DNA from: Alphaproteobacteria bacterium
Lineage (GTDB): Bacteria > Pseudomonadota > Alphaproteobacteria > Rhodospirillales > Magnetospirillaceae
NCBI GenBank assembly: GCA_021325215.1
Contig: JAJPHO010000014.1
Location: forward strand, 1 to 43,770
Length of the DNA: 43,770 bases
Direction of reading: 5' to 3'
The notes beneath the pieces were generated by a model. The model was not told the origin of the DNA. It worked only from the letters and a program-made list of their open reading frames with translations, and searched no databases. Every line of letters begins with the position of its first letter. The stretch's first letter is position 1. Position numbers and translations under genes: made by a program. This document shows, piece by piece, positions 1 to 8,062 of this stretch.

Positions 1-1
1 C

Positions 2-1072
2 ATCCAGGGCGTCACGACGGCCTACAACAATCAGATTACCGTCGAGCAGAACCTGGCGAGTCAGTCTCTGAAGACGTCGCAGGACCTCGCGACGTTCCTG
101 GCGAGCATGGGCGCCGGCAGCTTGTCCGATGGCGACCCGCTGTCTCAGCTCCAGGCCGCAAAAGCCGCCTTCGACCAGGCCGTGCAGCAGTCCTCTTCGT
201 CAGACCCGACGGTGGCTGCGAACGCCCAGGGACAGCTGACCAGCCTTGCGCAGCAATACCTGACCGCCAGCAAGTCCTACAACGCTTCCGGTTCCGGGTA
301 TGTCTCGGACTATGACTATGTCCAGCAGCAGCTGCAGGAGGTCGAGAAGTCGACCGCGGATCAGGCTTCGACGGCCACGCAACAGGTCACGCTGCTTCAG
401 CAGCAGCTCGACGCCGCCACGGGCACCCAGACCAACACGCTGACCATCGCCCAGGCTGTGGAGAACCTGAACACGCTGATGGCGCAGGTGAACGCGACGA
501 TCGCGAGCAGCATTGCCTCGGCTGGCGGTGGGTCATATTCCGGCGTGGTGACGCCGAACGGAACGTCCTCGACGGGCGTTTCCTACGGCGTGACGCCGCC
601 GCCTCAGCCCAATATGGCGGCGGCCATCAACGCGATCGGCCAGGACTATACGAGCCTGCTTGGCCGCACCGGGACGCAGTCGGACTTTGCCTATTACCTC
701 AACGAGGTGCAGAACGGCGTCAGCCTCGACCAGATCGCGACGCAGTTCATGAACTCGCCGGAATATCTGGCCAAGCACAGCCATGCGAATGGCGGTCTTG
801 CCTCGGGCTGGTCGAAAGTCGGCGAGCGCGGCGAGGAATGGATGTATGTGCCGCCGTCGAGCGGTGCGATGGTCTACCCCCACGGCACCGGGGGGCCCTC
901 CAATGACAATGGCACCACGGCGGTAGTGCAGACTCTGCGCGCCGAGATGGCGAGCCTTCGTCAGGTGGTGGCGCAGGTCGGCCAGCAGCATGCCGAACTG
1001 CTCCGTGTCGCCAATGGCTATGCCGCGACCCAGGCCCACGCCGCCGATCGCGCTGCGTCCAGGCCGCGCTGA
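2..1072 (+). CDS. Phage tape-measure-like protein, C-terminal part, with DUF4214 domain (5' end outside window)
   Basis: The reading frame is open from the first bases of the window, so this is the C-terminal 356 residues of a longer protein; the first in-frame ATG (107) is internal. The first half is Gln/Ala/Ser-rich and heptad-like (coiled coil), as in tape-measure proteins that set tail length. A DUF4214-type segment follows (about 663-780: LLGRTGTQSDFAYYLNEV, then FMNSPEYLAKH). The tail then has GERGEEWMYVPPSSG, like the 'GE.GPE' ending of many tape-measure proteins, and a final coiled coil. The stop overlaps the next start by one base, so the two are translationally coupled. The tape-measure call is inferred from composition and position; the DUF4214 call rests on the NSPEY and LLGR motifs. 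Confidence 0.7.
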   Translation: MQGVTTAYNNQITVEQNLASQSLKTSQDLATFLASMGAGSLSDGDPLSQLQAAKAAFDQAVQQSSSSDPTVAANAQGQLTSLAQQYLTASKSYNASGSGYVSDYDYVQQQLQEVEKSTADQASTATQQVTLLQQQLDAATGTQTNTLTIAQAVENLNTLMAQVNATIASSIASAGGGSYSGVVTPNGTSSTGVSYGVTPPPQPNMAAAINAIGQDYTSLLGRTGTQSDFAYYLNEVQNGVSLDQIATQFMNSPEYLAKHSHANGGLASGWSKVGERGEEWMYVPPSSGAMVYPHGTGGPSNDNGTTAVVQTLRAEMASLRQVVAQVGQQHAELLRVANGYAATQAHAADRAASRPR

Positions 1073-2760
1073 TGTCGTCGCAGACCTTCTACCTGGTCGA
1101 GATCGATTGCATCGATCCTAACAGCCTCCAGTTGACCACGCTGCGGTTTTCGACGGCGCAGGACTTCATGACGGGTCCGCACGATGTGCCGCCCAACACG
1201 CCATATCGCGCGCTCATCAACAGCGTCGGCAATTTCGAGCGGCATTGCTGGCAGCGTGATACGACGCGAGGTCTGAGCGATATCGGCTTCGGCAAGACCG
1301 TCATCGACAACAGCGATCATTCGCTCGATCCCTATAAGCTGTTCGGCTTCGACGGTCAGGGGTTCCGGATATATAAGGGCGCGCTGAACACCAGCACATT
1401 CCCGCCGTCCTATCCGTCCTATCCGACCGGCTTCATGCTGATGTTCGCCGGCACGATGCAGGCTGCGAGCTTCACCTACACCACGCTCGAAATTCTCGTC
1501 CGCGACCGCCTGGCCGAGATTTATGCGCTGCCGATCCAGGCTGTGACCTATGGCGGTACGAACGTGCTACCGGCGGGCTTCGACGGTGTCGCCGCGGACC
1601 TTCAGGGCAAGTTCAAGCCGATCCTGCTGGGCGCGGCCTTCAACATGCCGGTGCCGTGCGTCAACACATCGAAGCTGACGTATCAGATCACCGATCGCAC
1701 CAATATCACTATCGGCGCGGTGACCATCAACGCGGTCTATGACAAGGGCGTCGTGCTCACCCGCGGCACGAGCTTCGCCACCGTGGCGCTGCTGCAGGCT
1801 TCAACGCCGACTGCCGGAACCTACAATTACTGCGACGATCCTACTTTCGGCGCCTTCATCCAATTGGGCTCGCAGCCGGCTGGGCAGCTGACGGTCGATG
1901 CCCAGGAAGGAACGACGGCCAGTAACACCATCGCGCAGATCGTCACCCGCATCCTGACGGGCCCAGGCGGTCAGCCGTCGAGCCAGATCACCGGTTCTGC
2001 GGCGCTCGACAGCCTGATCTCCGCGCAGACTGGGCGCTGGATCGACACCGGCGGGGCCGCTATCGGCGACATCGTTGATGAGTTTCTCCAGGGCGGGAAC
2101 AGCTTCCTGACGACGACCCGGGCCGGACAATGGCTATTCGGTCGGCTGTCCGCCCCAAGTGGCCCCACGGTGCTCACGATCACCGCAGCCGACGTGAAAG
2201 ACCCGACCAGCGGCATCACCATCGTTCAATCCAACGACCTCGGAACCGATGCGCCGACGGTCAATGGCAACACGCCCAGCGTCTCGGTGCCGCTATGGCA
2301 GGTGATCATGAATTACCAGCTGAACAACCAGGTTCAGTCTGCCACCGACATCGCGGGGTCCGCGACCCTGACCCGCGTTGGCTTTGTGCTTCAGCAATAC
2401 CGGCAGGCCGCCGCCAGCAATGCCGCCGTGCTCAAGGTTCATGCGCTGGCTGCCCTGGCGACCTTCACCAGCCTGTTCGTCGCTCTGGCCGACGCCCTTG
2501 CCGAGGCGCAGCGGCAGCTGGCCCTGCGCAGCGTCTTCCGCGAAGTGGTCGAGGTGCTGGTCGATCCGGCCTTCGCCGCGCCGGTGGAGCTGGGCTCGAC
2601 GGTGGCGCTGAACATCGCGCGCTTCGACTGGCAGACGGTGCAGAACATCGGCGGCAACCAGACACAGACAGTCGGCAAGAACTTTGTCTGCATCGGCATG
2701 GTCGAAAACTTCGGTGATTATGCGACCGCCGGCCAAACCACTCTCGTCCTCTGGGGATAA
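1072..2760 (+). CDS. Phage tail hub/baseplate-type protein
   Basis: A 562-residue protein starting with ATG that overlaps the upstream stop. It has no signal peptide and no membrane segment. The N-terminal half (about 1-180) carries the pattern of tail proteins that describe an inserted 'measurement' domain: FYLVEIDCIDPNS near the start, then GFDGQGFRIYKGAL around residues 90-110. The rest is rich in beta-forming residues, with a Gln/Ala/Leu-rich helical stretch near 450-480. It lies directly after the tape-measure gene and before the tail-tip genes, where hub and baseplate proteins are encoded. It may relate to the DUF2163/BR0599 family of gene-transfer-agent-like tails, but I cannot confirm this by eye. 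Confidence 0.6.
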   Translation: MSSQTFYLVEIDCIDPNSLQLTTLRFSTAQDFMTGPHDVPPNTPYRALINSVGNFERHCWQRDTTRGLSDIGFGKTVIDNSDHSLDPYKLFGFDGQGFRIYKGALNTSTFPPSYPSYPTGFMLMFAGTMQAASFTYTTLEILVRDRLAEIYALPIQAVTYGGTNVLPAGFDGVAADLQGKFKPILLGAAFNMPVPCVNTSKLTYQITDRTNITIGAVTINAVYDKGVVLTRGTSFATVALLQASTPTAGTYNYCDDPTFGAFIQLGSQPAGQLTVDAQEGTTASNTIAQIVTRILTGPGGQPSSQITGSAALDSLISAQTGRWIDTGGAAIGDIVDEFLQGGNSFLTTTRAGQWLFGRLSAPSGPTVLTITAADVKDPTSGITIVQSNDLGTDAPTVNGNTPSVSVPLWQVIMNYQLNNQVQSATDIAGSATLTRVGFVLQQYRQAAASNAAVLKVHALAALATFTSLFVALADALAEAQRQLALRSVFREVVEVLVDPAFAAPVELGSTVALNIARFDWQTVQNIGGNQTQTVGKNFVCIGMVENFGDYATAGQTTLVLWG

Positions 2761-2764
2761 TCAA

Positions 2765-3229
2765 ATGATGAAGAAGGCATTTCTGGCCGCATGCCTGGCG
2801 GCGGCGCTCGTGCTTGGGCAAATGGCCGAAGCGACCTCGCTCTGCAGCGTCGCCGTGACCACGGCGCAGACCGGCGTCGCGCAGACCGCCGTCAGCGGAT
2901 TCGGCACGCCGAGCAGCATCACCATCCAGGGTCGTTTCACCTACGTCGCCTCGTCAGCGACCTCGGCGGATGTCTATGTGCAATCGACGGTCGACGGCAC
3001 GAACTGGATCGACATCGCCGATTTCCATTGGACGACCGCGTCTCTTTCGCAGGTCGTCAATGTGACGAACGCGGCCCTGACGACCCCGACCACCATCTCG
3101 GACGGAGGCTTGGCCAGCAATACCATCTTGCAGGGCGTGCTCGGGGCGCAATATCGCTGCAAGGTGACCAGCGTCGGCACCTATGGCGCCGGCACGGTCA
3201 TCGCGGTCGACGTCTACGCCCGGTACTGA
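2765..3229 (+). CDS. Secreted phage protein with signal peptide, unknown function
   Basis: A 154-residue protein. The start is the tandem ATGATG just after the previous stop; an upstream in-frame ATG (2684) lies inside the preceding gene and would bury the signal peptide, so I reject it. Residues 1-22 form a classical Sec signal peptide (MMKKAFLAACLAAALVLG, cut near QMAEA). The mature part is Thr/Ser/Val-rich and predicted all-beta, with VDGTNWIDI and SADVYVQS, which resembles small beta-sandwich virion decoration or tail-tip proteins. A Sec signal on a protein inside a tail module is unusual. No family recognised. Confidence 0.65.
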   Translation: MMKKAFLAACLAAALVLGQMAEATSLCSVAVTTAQTGVAQTAVSGFGTPSSITIQGRFTYVASSATSADVYVQSTVDGTNWIDIADFHWTTASLSQVVNVTNAALTTPTTISDGGLASNTILQGVLGAQYRCKVTSVGTYGAGTVIAVDVYARY

Positions 3230-3234
3230 CCGGC

Positions 3235-4116
3235 ATGGCGCCGAACCCCAATATCCTCATCGGATTCCCAAACCTCAGCGATGTCGATTTCTGGACGCCG
3301 AACTTCGTTCCGGGGGTTGGCAATTGGATGCCGGGCGCCCCGCTGACGAACCTGCAAATCCCTGAACTGGCCTTCAAGGCTCGCTCGGTCAATTGCACGC
3401 AAGATGCGTCGCAGTTCTTGATCGACCTGACGACGCAGCAATCCATCCTGGCCGTGGCGATTCCGCGCCACAATCTGACCCTCAATGCCACGTTGACGGT
3501 CAAGCTTTATACCGACGCTGCCCTGACGCAGTTGGTGGCGCAGGCGACGGCCGCAGTCGCCACCACCTATGCCTGGGGCGCGCTGCCTTACGGCAGCTCA
3601 TCCTGGTTTGACGGTAAGATCACCGCCGAAGCTGCTCGATTTTCCCCGCAGCCCGCCTATGTGATCTTCGATACGCCGCAGATCGCCCGATATGTGCTCG
3701 TGCAGATCAATGATACAGCCAATCCGGCGAATTTCATCGAGCTCAATCGCTTGGTGATCTGTCCAGGCTATCAGCCGACGCTCAACATCGTTTATGGCAC
3801 CCAATTCGGGGTTACCGATCCGTCGGTTCTGACGCGCACCCTCGGAGGGAAGCGCTGCATTGATCCGCGGCCTAAATATCGAACCATCGTCGCAAGCATC
3901 GACTATCTGCCCCAAAACGAGGCGTTCGCCAATATCTTCGACATGATGCTGAGGCTGGGCATTTCCCAGCAGTGCTTCGTATCCGCGATGCCCGCGGACA
4001 GCGTCAACGCCGCTCGCGTCAGCTTCCTCGCCGCAATGTCCCAACTCGACCCCCTCACGGCCGCTGCTTTTGGCGTTTCCGGTGTCGGGCTCCATTTCGA
4101 AGAGATCGTAGCATGA
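3235..4116 (+). CDS. Phage tail-tip protein, unknown function
   Basis: A 293-residue protein with no signal peptide. ATG at 3235 is chosen because it follows the previous stop by 5 bases; the longer open frame upstream overlaps that gene. The sequence begins MAPNPNILIGFPNLSD and contains beta-rich repeats (SRSVN/ILAVAIPRHNLT, TVKLYTDAALTQLVA, YVLVQINDTANPANFIELNRLVI) that read like a jelly-roll or carbohydrate-binding sandwich. The C-terminal third has a helical segment. It overlaps the next gene by 4 bases (ATGA) and sits among tail genes, so a tail-tip or receptor-contact role is inferred. No family recognised with confidence. Confidence 0.6.
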   Translation: MAPNPNILIGFPNLSDVDFWTPNFVPGVGNWMPGAPLTNLQIPELAFKARSVNCTQDASQFLIDLTTQQSILAVAIPRHNLTLNATLTVKLYTDAALTQLVAQATAAVATTYAWGALPYGSSSWFDGKITAEAARFSPQPAYVIFDTPQIARYVLVQINDTANPANFIELNRLVICPGYQPTLNIVYGTQFGVTDPSVLTRTLGGKRCIDPRPKYRTIVASIDYLPQNEAFANIFDMMLRLGISQQCFVSAMPADSVNAARVSFLAAMSQLDPLTAAAFGVSGVGLHFEEIVA

Positions 4117-5612
4117 AGCAATTCATCCGCTCCGCCGCCCTCGCGCTCGCCGCCATTCTGGCGCTGGTGTCGGGGGGCGCCAAGGCCAGCACAAGCTATA
4201 CCTGCAACGGCAATACTTATGTGATGCCGGACCAGTTCAACGGCTACGGCTATGTGACGGCGTGGCCGGCTCAGATGAACGACTGCAACACGCAGCTGCT
4301 TTCCTATCTGAATTCCGCCCTGGCGGCCCAGAACGCCGCGCAAGCTGCGGCCGCTGCTTCGGCCACTTCCGCCTCGACCCAGGGCATGAGCACGACGAGC
4401 CTGACGATCGGTCTCGGCACGCAGTCTCCGACGATCCAGGCCAGCAAGAATTTCACGCCCGGAATGCCGGTGCGGATTGCCGATCAGGCTGCGCCGACCG
4501 CCAATTATATGGACGGCGTCGTCAGCGCCTATAATTCGTCGACCGGCGCGATGACGGTCACGGTTACCTCTGTGTCTGGATCGGGCACCAAGACCGCCTG
4601 GAACGTCTTCTTGGTCGGCCAGCGCGGGCCGCCCTCGACGACGATGCCGCGCTCGGATCATACCGGCGCCTATAGCATTGCCGTGGGTGACGGGACATCG
4701 CTGATCAGGGCGACCAGCGGAACCTGGGCGATGACGCTCCCGGCGCCTTCGAGCGCTGGCGCGGGCTGGTGGGCGATCGTCCAGAACACCGGCACCGGCA
4801 CCGTCACGCTAACGGCCTCGACCGGCACGGTGGACGGCCTCGCGTCGTATCCGATGTATCCGAACGAGTCGAGATTGGTTCAAACCGACGGCTCGACCTT
4901 CGTTTCGGTGATCCTCTCGCCGTTCGATATGATCGTGACGTCTTCGGTCACGTTCATCGTGCCGCCCGGGTACAACAATTTCGACGGGATACTTACCAGC
5001 GGGGGCGCCGGCGGCATCTCGGGTACGGGGGGCTCGAATTCGTATGGAGGTTCCTCAGGCGGTGGTGCGGCGCCGTTCGAATTGTCGTCTGCCGCTCTCG
5101 GCGGTCCTGGCGCGTCGGTCACCATCACCATCGCCGCGCAGGCATCCGCGGGAAATAACGGGAACGGTTCCTCCTTTGGTTCCATCTTCAGCGTCACAGG
5201 CGGATCTGTTGGGCTTTCCAATGTGTCCGGCGGTTCCACCGGATTGGCCGGCGGCGGCATACAGGATGTTGTCGATAGCGCCTGCCTTTATCGCTCCACA
5301 ACAGGCATTAGTCCGGGTGGTACCGGCCCCCGCTGCCTGTACGCTGGCGGATATGGTGGCTCGACATCGACAAACGCTACTTCTGGGCTTTCAGGTTCTC
5401 CCTCTGTCTATGGTGGCGGCGGTTCGGGCGGCGTAGGTACATCGTCCGTCGGCGCGTCGGCGGGAAGCCTTTTTGGAGGCGCTGCCGGCGCAAGTGTCCT
5501 ATCGGGTACGGCGGCAGACGGGACGGCGCCAGCCGGGGCGGGGGGTGCCTCTGGCAATGGCACCGGCGGCCATGGCGCCCGCGGACAACTCAGCATTCAT
5601 GGAGCGATCTGA
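4113..5612 (+). CDS. Glycine-rich tail-fibre-like protein with signal peptide
   Basis: A 499-residue protein starting at the ATGA overlap with the previous gene. Residues 1-26 look like a Sec signal peptide (MKQFIRSAALALAAILALV, cut after GGAKA). An Ala-rich coiled segment follows (AALAAQNAAQAAAAASATSA), then a beta-rich middle. The last 180 residues are very Gly/Ser/Thr-rich (GGAGGISGTGGSNSYGGSS, YGGGGSGGVGTSS, GAGGASGNGTGGHGARG). Such tracts are known from phage adhesins that fold as polyglycine-II sandwiches at the fibre tip. It probably contacts the host surface. The export signal is unexpected for a fibre. An autotransporter-like or collagen-like adhesin is the alternative. Confidence 0.65.
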   Translation: MKQFIRSAALALAAILALVSGGAKASTSYTCNGNTYVMPDQFNGYGYVTAWPAQMNDCNTQLLSYLNSALAAQNAAQAAAAASATSASTQGMSTTSLTIGLGTQSPTIQASKNFTPGMPVRIADQAAPTANYMDGVVSAYNSSTGAMTVTVTSVSGSGTKTAWNVFLVGQRGPPSTTMPRSDHTGAYSIAVGDGTSLIRATSGTWAMTLPAPSSAGAGWWAIVQNTGTGTVTLTASTGTVDGLASYPMYPNESRLVQTDGSTFVSVILSPFDMIVTSSVTFIVPPGYNNFDGILTSGGAGGISGTGGSNSYGGSSGGGAAPFELSSAALGGPGASVTITIAAQASAGNNGNGSSFGSIFSVTGGSVGLSNVSGGSTGLAGGGIQDVVDSACLYRSTTGISPGGTGPRCLYAGGYGGSTSTNATSGLSGSPSVYGGGGSGGVGTSSVGASAGSLFGGAAGASVLSGTAADGTAPAGAGGASGNGTGGHGARGQLSIHGAI

Positions 5613-5613
5613 T

Positions 5614-6201
5614 ATGCGAGCACTTCTTCTCGCGGCCCTCCTATGGCTTGCATCCGAGGCGGCCGGCGCTGCCAGTTATGCCCTGATCGATCAGACGCAG
5701 GGCGTCGTCGTCAACATCATCGAGTGGGACGGCGTCGCGCCGATCCTCCCGCCTGCTGGGCAGTCGATCATGCAGGCGCCCGACGGTGTCGGCATCGGCT
5801 GGTTTTATGGTAATGGCCATTTCTCGCCGCCGGCTGCACCGCTGCCTGATCCCGCTGTCCAGATGCAAGCGCTGCTGGTCGCTGGCTTGACGGTCCAGTG
5901 CGCGGCCGGCGCGACGGTATGCACCTCCGCGATCGAGGGAACCTACTCGGTCGATGAAAACTCCGAGCTGCACATCAATAATGTCTATTCGTCGATCAAG
6001 GGCGGTGATGGACTGCCTGGCGGTGGCCAGACCTTCTATTTCAAGGACATTCATGGCATTGGTCATCCGTTCACCGCCGAGCAGTTCCTTGAATTTGCGC
6101 CCGCTGCCCGAGACTTTTACTACGGGGCCAGCGTTGCCGAAGGGCTTTTGCAGGCCGGGCAAACCGCGTCCTGGCCGGCGACAGCCGTACAGCTTCCCTG
6201 A
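5614..6201 (+). CDS. Phage tail-associated protein with signal peptide (fibre-assembly or DUF4376-like)
   Basis: A 195-residue protein starting one base after the fibre gene. Residues 1-19 form a signal peptide (MRALLLAALLWLASEAAGA). The start of the mature part (YALIDQTQGVVVNIIEWDG) is the usual opening of fibre-assembly-type proteins. The C-terminal half has a surface pattern seen in DUF4376-like tail proteins: short strands (GTYSVDENSELHINNVYSS), then GGQTFYFKDIHGIGHPFTAEQFLEFA and a helix ending in a FYYGA motif. The family assignment is tentative. It is the third export-signal gene in this tail module. Confidence 0.6.
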   Translation: MRALLLAALLWLASEAAGAASYALIDQTQGVVVNIIEWDGVAPILPPAGQSIMQAPDGVGIGWFYGNGHFSPPAAPLPDPAVQMQALLVAGLTVQCAAGATVCTSAIEGTYSVDENSELHINNVYSSIKGGDGLPGGGQTFYFKDIHGIGHPFTAEQFLEFAPAARDFYYGASVAEGLLQAGQTASWPATAVQLP

Positions 6202-6276
6202 CCCACCACCATGCCTTCCTCAACATCGTCGCCCGACTGCGGCGCGCGAGCCCATAGAAACGAAAGAAACGATCAA

Positions 6277-6609
6277 ATGGACAACCCGCAGCAATATGTC
6301 GACGAGGCGACATTTAAATGGACAGTGGGTGGCGTCGTCGCCCTGTGCTTCGGAGCGATGGGGGTGATCTGGAAGAGACTTAACGGGCTGGAGGAGAAGG
6401 GAGGGCAACGCGACGATGCGAACGTCAAGGCGGCGAAGGAAGCCGACGACACCCTTTGGGAGGCCCACAACGTCCAGGTCCGCGATTTCCAGTCCTTCAA
6501 GGATGACACGCTCAAGACGCTCCGCGACGTTCCGACACGCGCCGATCTAGACGCGATGGAAAAGCGCCTCATGGAAGCGATCCGCCATCAGGCGGCGCGC
6601 ACAGCATGA
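6277..6609 (+). CDS. Small phage membrane protein, one TM segment plus coiled coil
   Basis: A 110-residue protein. ATG at 6277 is preferred over an upstream in-frame ATG because of the purine-rich GAAAGAAACG just ahead. The N-terminus is short and polar, then a single membrane helix (about residues 14-34: WTVGGVVALCFGAMGVIW), then a long charged helix (ADDTLWEAHN, LDAMEKRLMEAIRHQ) that should form a coiled coil outside or inside the membrane. This layout is common in small phage lysis-module proteins. Its stop overlaps the next start (ATGA). The lysis role comes from position only. Confidence 0.55.
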   Translation: MDNPQQYVDEATFKWTVGGVVALCFGAMGVIWKRLNGLEEKGGQRDDANVKAAKEADDTLWEAHNVQVRDFQSFKDDTLKTLRDVPTRADLDAMEKRLMEAIRHQAARTA

Positions 6610-7094
6610 CCGGCATCAACCCGGGCCAGCTGCTGACCTTCGTCACCCGGCCCGCGCTCGAGATCATCGGCCTCGGCGGCATGGCGGCCGAGCAGATCAT
6701 GACCGGCATCTCGCTGCAGGAGTCGAACAGCGGCTATTACCTGCATCAGCTCGGCAACGGACCGGCGATCGGTCTAGATGAGGTCGAGCGGGCGACACAT
6801 GACGACCTCTGGACCAATTTTCTGCCATGCCATCCGGACCTGAAGGCCAAACTGTCCACCCTGCTGATCGAAGGGCTGCCGAAGGCCGACCAGATGGCTG
6901 GCAACCTCTATTACGCGACGGCCATGGCGCGGCTGGTGCTGTACCGGCGCCCCGAGCCGCTGCCGGCGGCCGGAGACCTCGCCGGGCAGGCGGCCTTCTA
7001 TAAGCAGTTCTACAACACCGCCGGTGGCGCCGCCTCCGTCGACCAGTACATCGCCAACTGGAACGCGGCCAAGGCCTCCAGCCTCTGGGCCTGA
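6606..7094 (+). CDS. Putative phage endolysin (lysozyme/transglycosylase-like)
   Basis: A 162-residue soluble protein without a signal peptide, which would cross the membrane through the holin. The segment ISLQESNSGYYLHQLG (about residues 35-50), with a candidate catalytic Glu39, is followed by GNGPAIGLDEVERATHDDL, the layout of lysozyme-like phage proteins found next to holins. Helical segments with LWTNFLPCHPDLK and a C-terminal FYKQFYNTAGGAAS helix complete a small all-alpha fold. It lies between the coiled-coil TM protein and the two-TM holin-like protein, overlapping the former by 4 bases. The enzymatic class is inferred. Confidence 0.55.
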   Translation: MTGINPGQLLTFVTRPALEIIGLGGMAAEQIMTGISLQESNSGYYLHQLGNGPAIGLDEVERATHDDLWTNFLPCHPDLKAKLSTLLIEGLPKADQMAGNLYYATAMARLVLYRRPEPLPAAGDLAGQAAFYKQFYNTAGGAASVDQYIANWNAAKASSLWA

Positions 7095-7162
7095 TCCGGA
7101 CCTGACCGGCGCACAGGCGCCAATTCCATTACATCCCCGAACACCAACCAACGGAGGCCGTC

Positions 7163-7483
7163 ATGGTCGCGAAGTGGCTGCAACAGCGCTGGTCCGAGCG
7201 GACCACGCATATCGGTATCGCCATCATCATCCTGGTGATCGCGCTCGTCATCGACGGGACGCTGCCGGACTGGCACCGCGCCGTGCTGCCGGTCGCCATC
7301 AGCCTGATCCTCATCCTGGTGCCCGACACGCTGGCGAGCATCGCGCAGTTCGCGCCGCTCATTCCTGGCGGCCAGGCCATCGCCGCGCTGGCGAACGCCG
7401 CCGCCCAGGCATCCGAAGCGCCGAACCTCAACCCCGATCCCGCCGCCTCTGCGGCACCTCAGCCGGCCCAGGAGGGCCAATGA
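7163..7483 (+). CDS. Holin-like phage membrane protein, two TM segments
   Basis: A 106-residue protein with a good ribosome binding site (CGGAGG, 5 bases before ATG). It has a positively charged N-terminus (VAKWLQQRWSER), then two membrane helices (about residues 17-32, IGIAIIILVIALVI, and 39-55, RAVLPVAISLILILVP) joined by a short loop. The Pro/Ala-rich C-terminal tail is soluble. This is a class II holin topology, and the neighbours are an endolysin-like gene and small lipoproteins. The stop overlaps the start of the next gene. Holin function is inferred from topology and context. Confidence 0.55.
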   Translation: MVAKWLQQRWSERTTHIGIAIIILVIALVIDGTLPDWHRAVLPVAISLILILVPDTLASIAQFAPLIPGGQAIAALANAAAQASEAPNLNPDPAASAAPQPAQEGQ

Positions 7484-7854
7484 TCATGCGCAATCCCACC
7501 AACATCTTTTTCGTCGGCCTGCTGGCCGCTTCCATCTTCGCGCTGTCGGCCTGCTCGACCCAGCAGACGCAGACCGCGCTCACCGTTGCCTGCACCGCCG
7601 ACCAGCTGGCGCCCTCGATCGTGAAGGCCGGCACCGCCATCGCCCTCATCTCGGACCCGGCCGCCGTGCAGGACGTGACCGCCGCCAACGCCGCCGATGC
7701 TGCCGTGCATCCGGTGGTTCAGGCCGCCTGCGCCGCCGCGCTGCCGGGCTCTGTCCCGGTGGCCGGGACCGTCAATACGGTCTCCGTGCCGGTGGCGCCG
7801 CCCGTCAGCCAGACCACGGCGGTGATCTTGCCGGTGTCGGCGCCCCCGAAGTGA
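7480..7854 (+). CDS. Phage lipoprotein (possible spanin component)
   Basis: A 124-residue protein starting at the ATGA overlap with the holin-like gene; a second ATG lies at 7486. It carries a lipoprotein signal peptide with lipobox LSAC, giving lipidated Cys25. The mature part is Ala/Val/Pro-rich with short helices and a hydrophobic, Pro-rich C-terminal half (VPVAPPVSQTTAVILPV). In the same block as holin and lysozyme, an outer-membrane lipoprotein is a candidate o-spanin, but no partner with the usual i-spanin shape is obvious unless it is the coiled-coil TM protein at 6277. The function is not proven by sequence. Confidence 0.5.
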   Translation: MIMRNPTNIFFVGLLAASIFALSACSTQQTQTALTVACTADQLAPSIVKAGTAIALISDPAAVQDVTAANAADAAVHPVVQAACAAALPGSVPVAGTVNTVSVPVAPPVSQTTAVILPVSAPPK

Positions 7855-8036
7855 TCCGCGTCATCCCGCTGGCCGCGCTCCTGCTGCTGGCGGGATGCGG
7901 CCAAATCGGCGCCCAGATCGCCGTTGCCGGGCTGTCCTATGTGGCCTCGGTCAACAATCTGGGCGCCGAGACGCTGAAGTTCATTGACGACAAGGACACC
8001 AAGGCCTGCCGGACCGCTCCAGCCCCGGCGCCGTGA
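7851..8036 (+). CDS. Small phage lipoprotein (possible Rz1-like)
   Basis: A 61-residue protein starting with GTG that overlaps the previous stop by 4 bases. The lipobox LAGC gives Cys16, followed by GQIGAQIAVAGLSYVASV and a polar C-terminal end with Pro-Ala repeats (TAPAPAP). It is short and lipidated, like Rz1-type outer-membrane spanins. It is the second tandem lipoprotein of the lysis block. Confidence 0.5.
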   Translation: MIRVIPLAALLLLAGCGQIGAQIAVAGLSYVASVNNLGAETLKFIDDKDTKACRTAPAPAP

Positions 8037-8062
8037 CCAACCCCATTTCTGTGAGGCAACCA

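Noticed and set aside
2684-3229. Longer version of the secreted phage protein
   Set aside because: The extra N-terminal residues overlap the preceding gene and would hide a good signal peptide.
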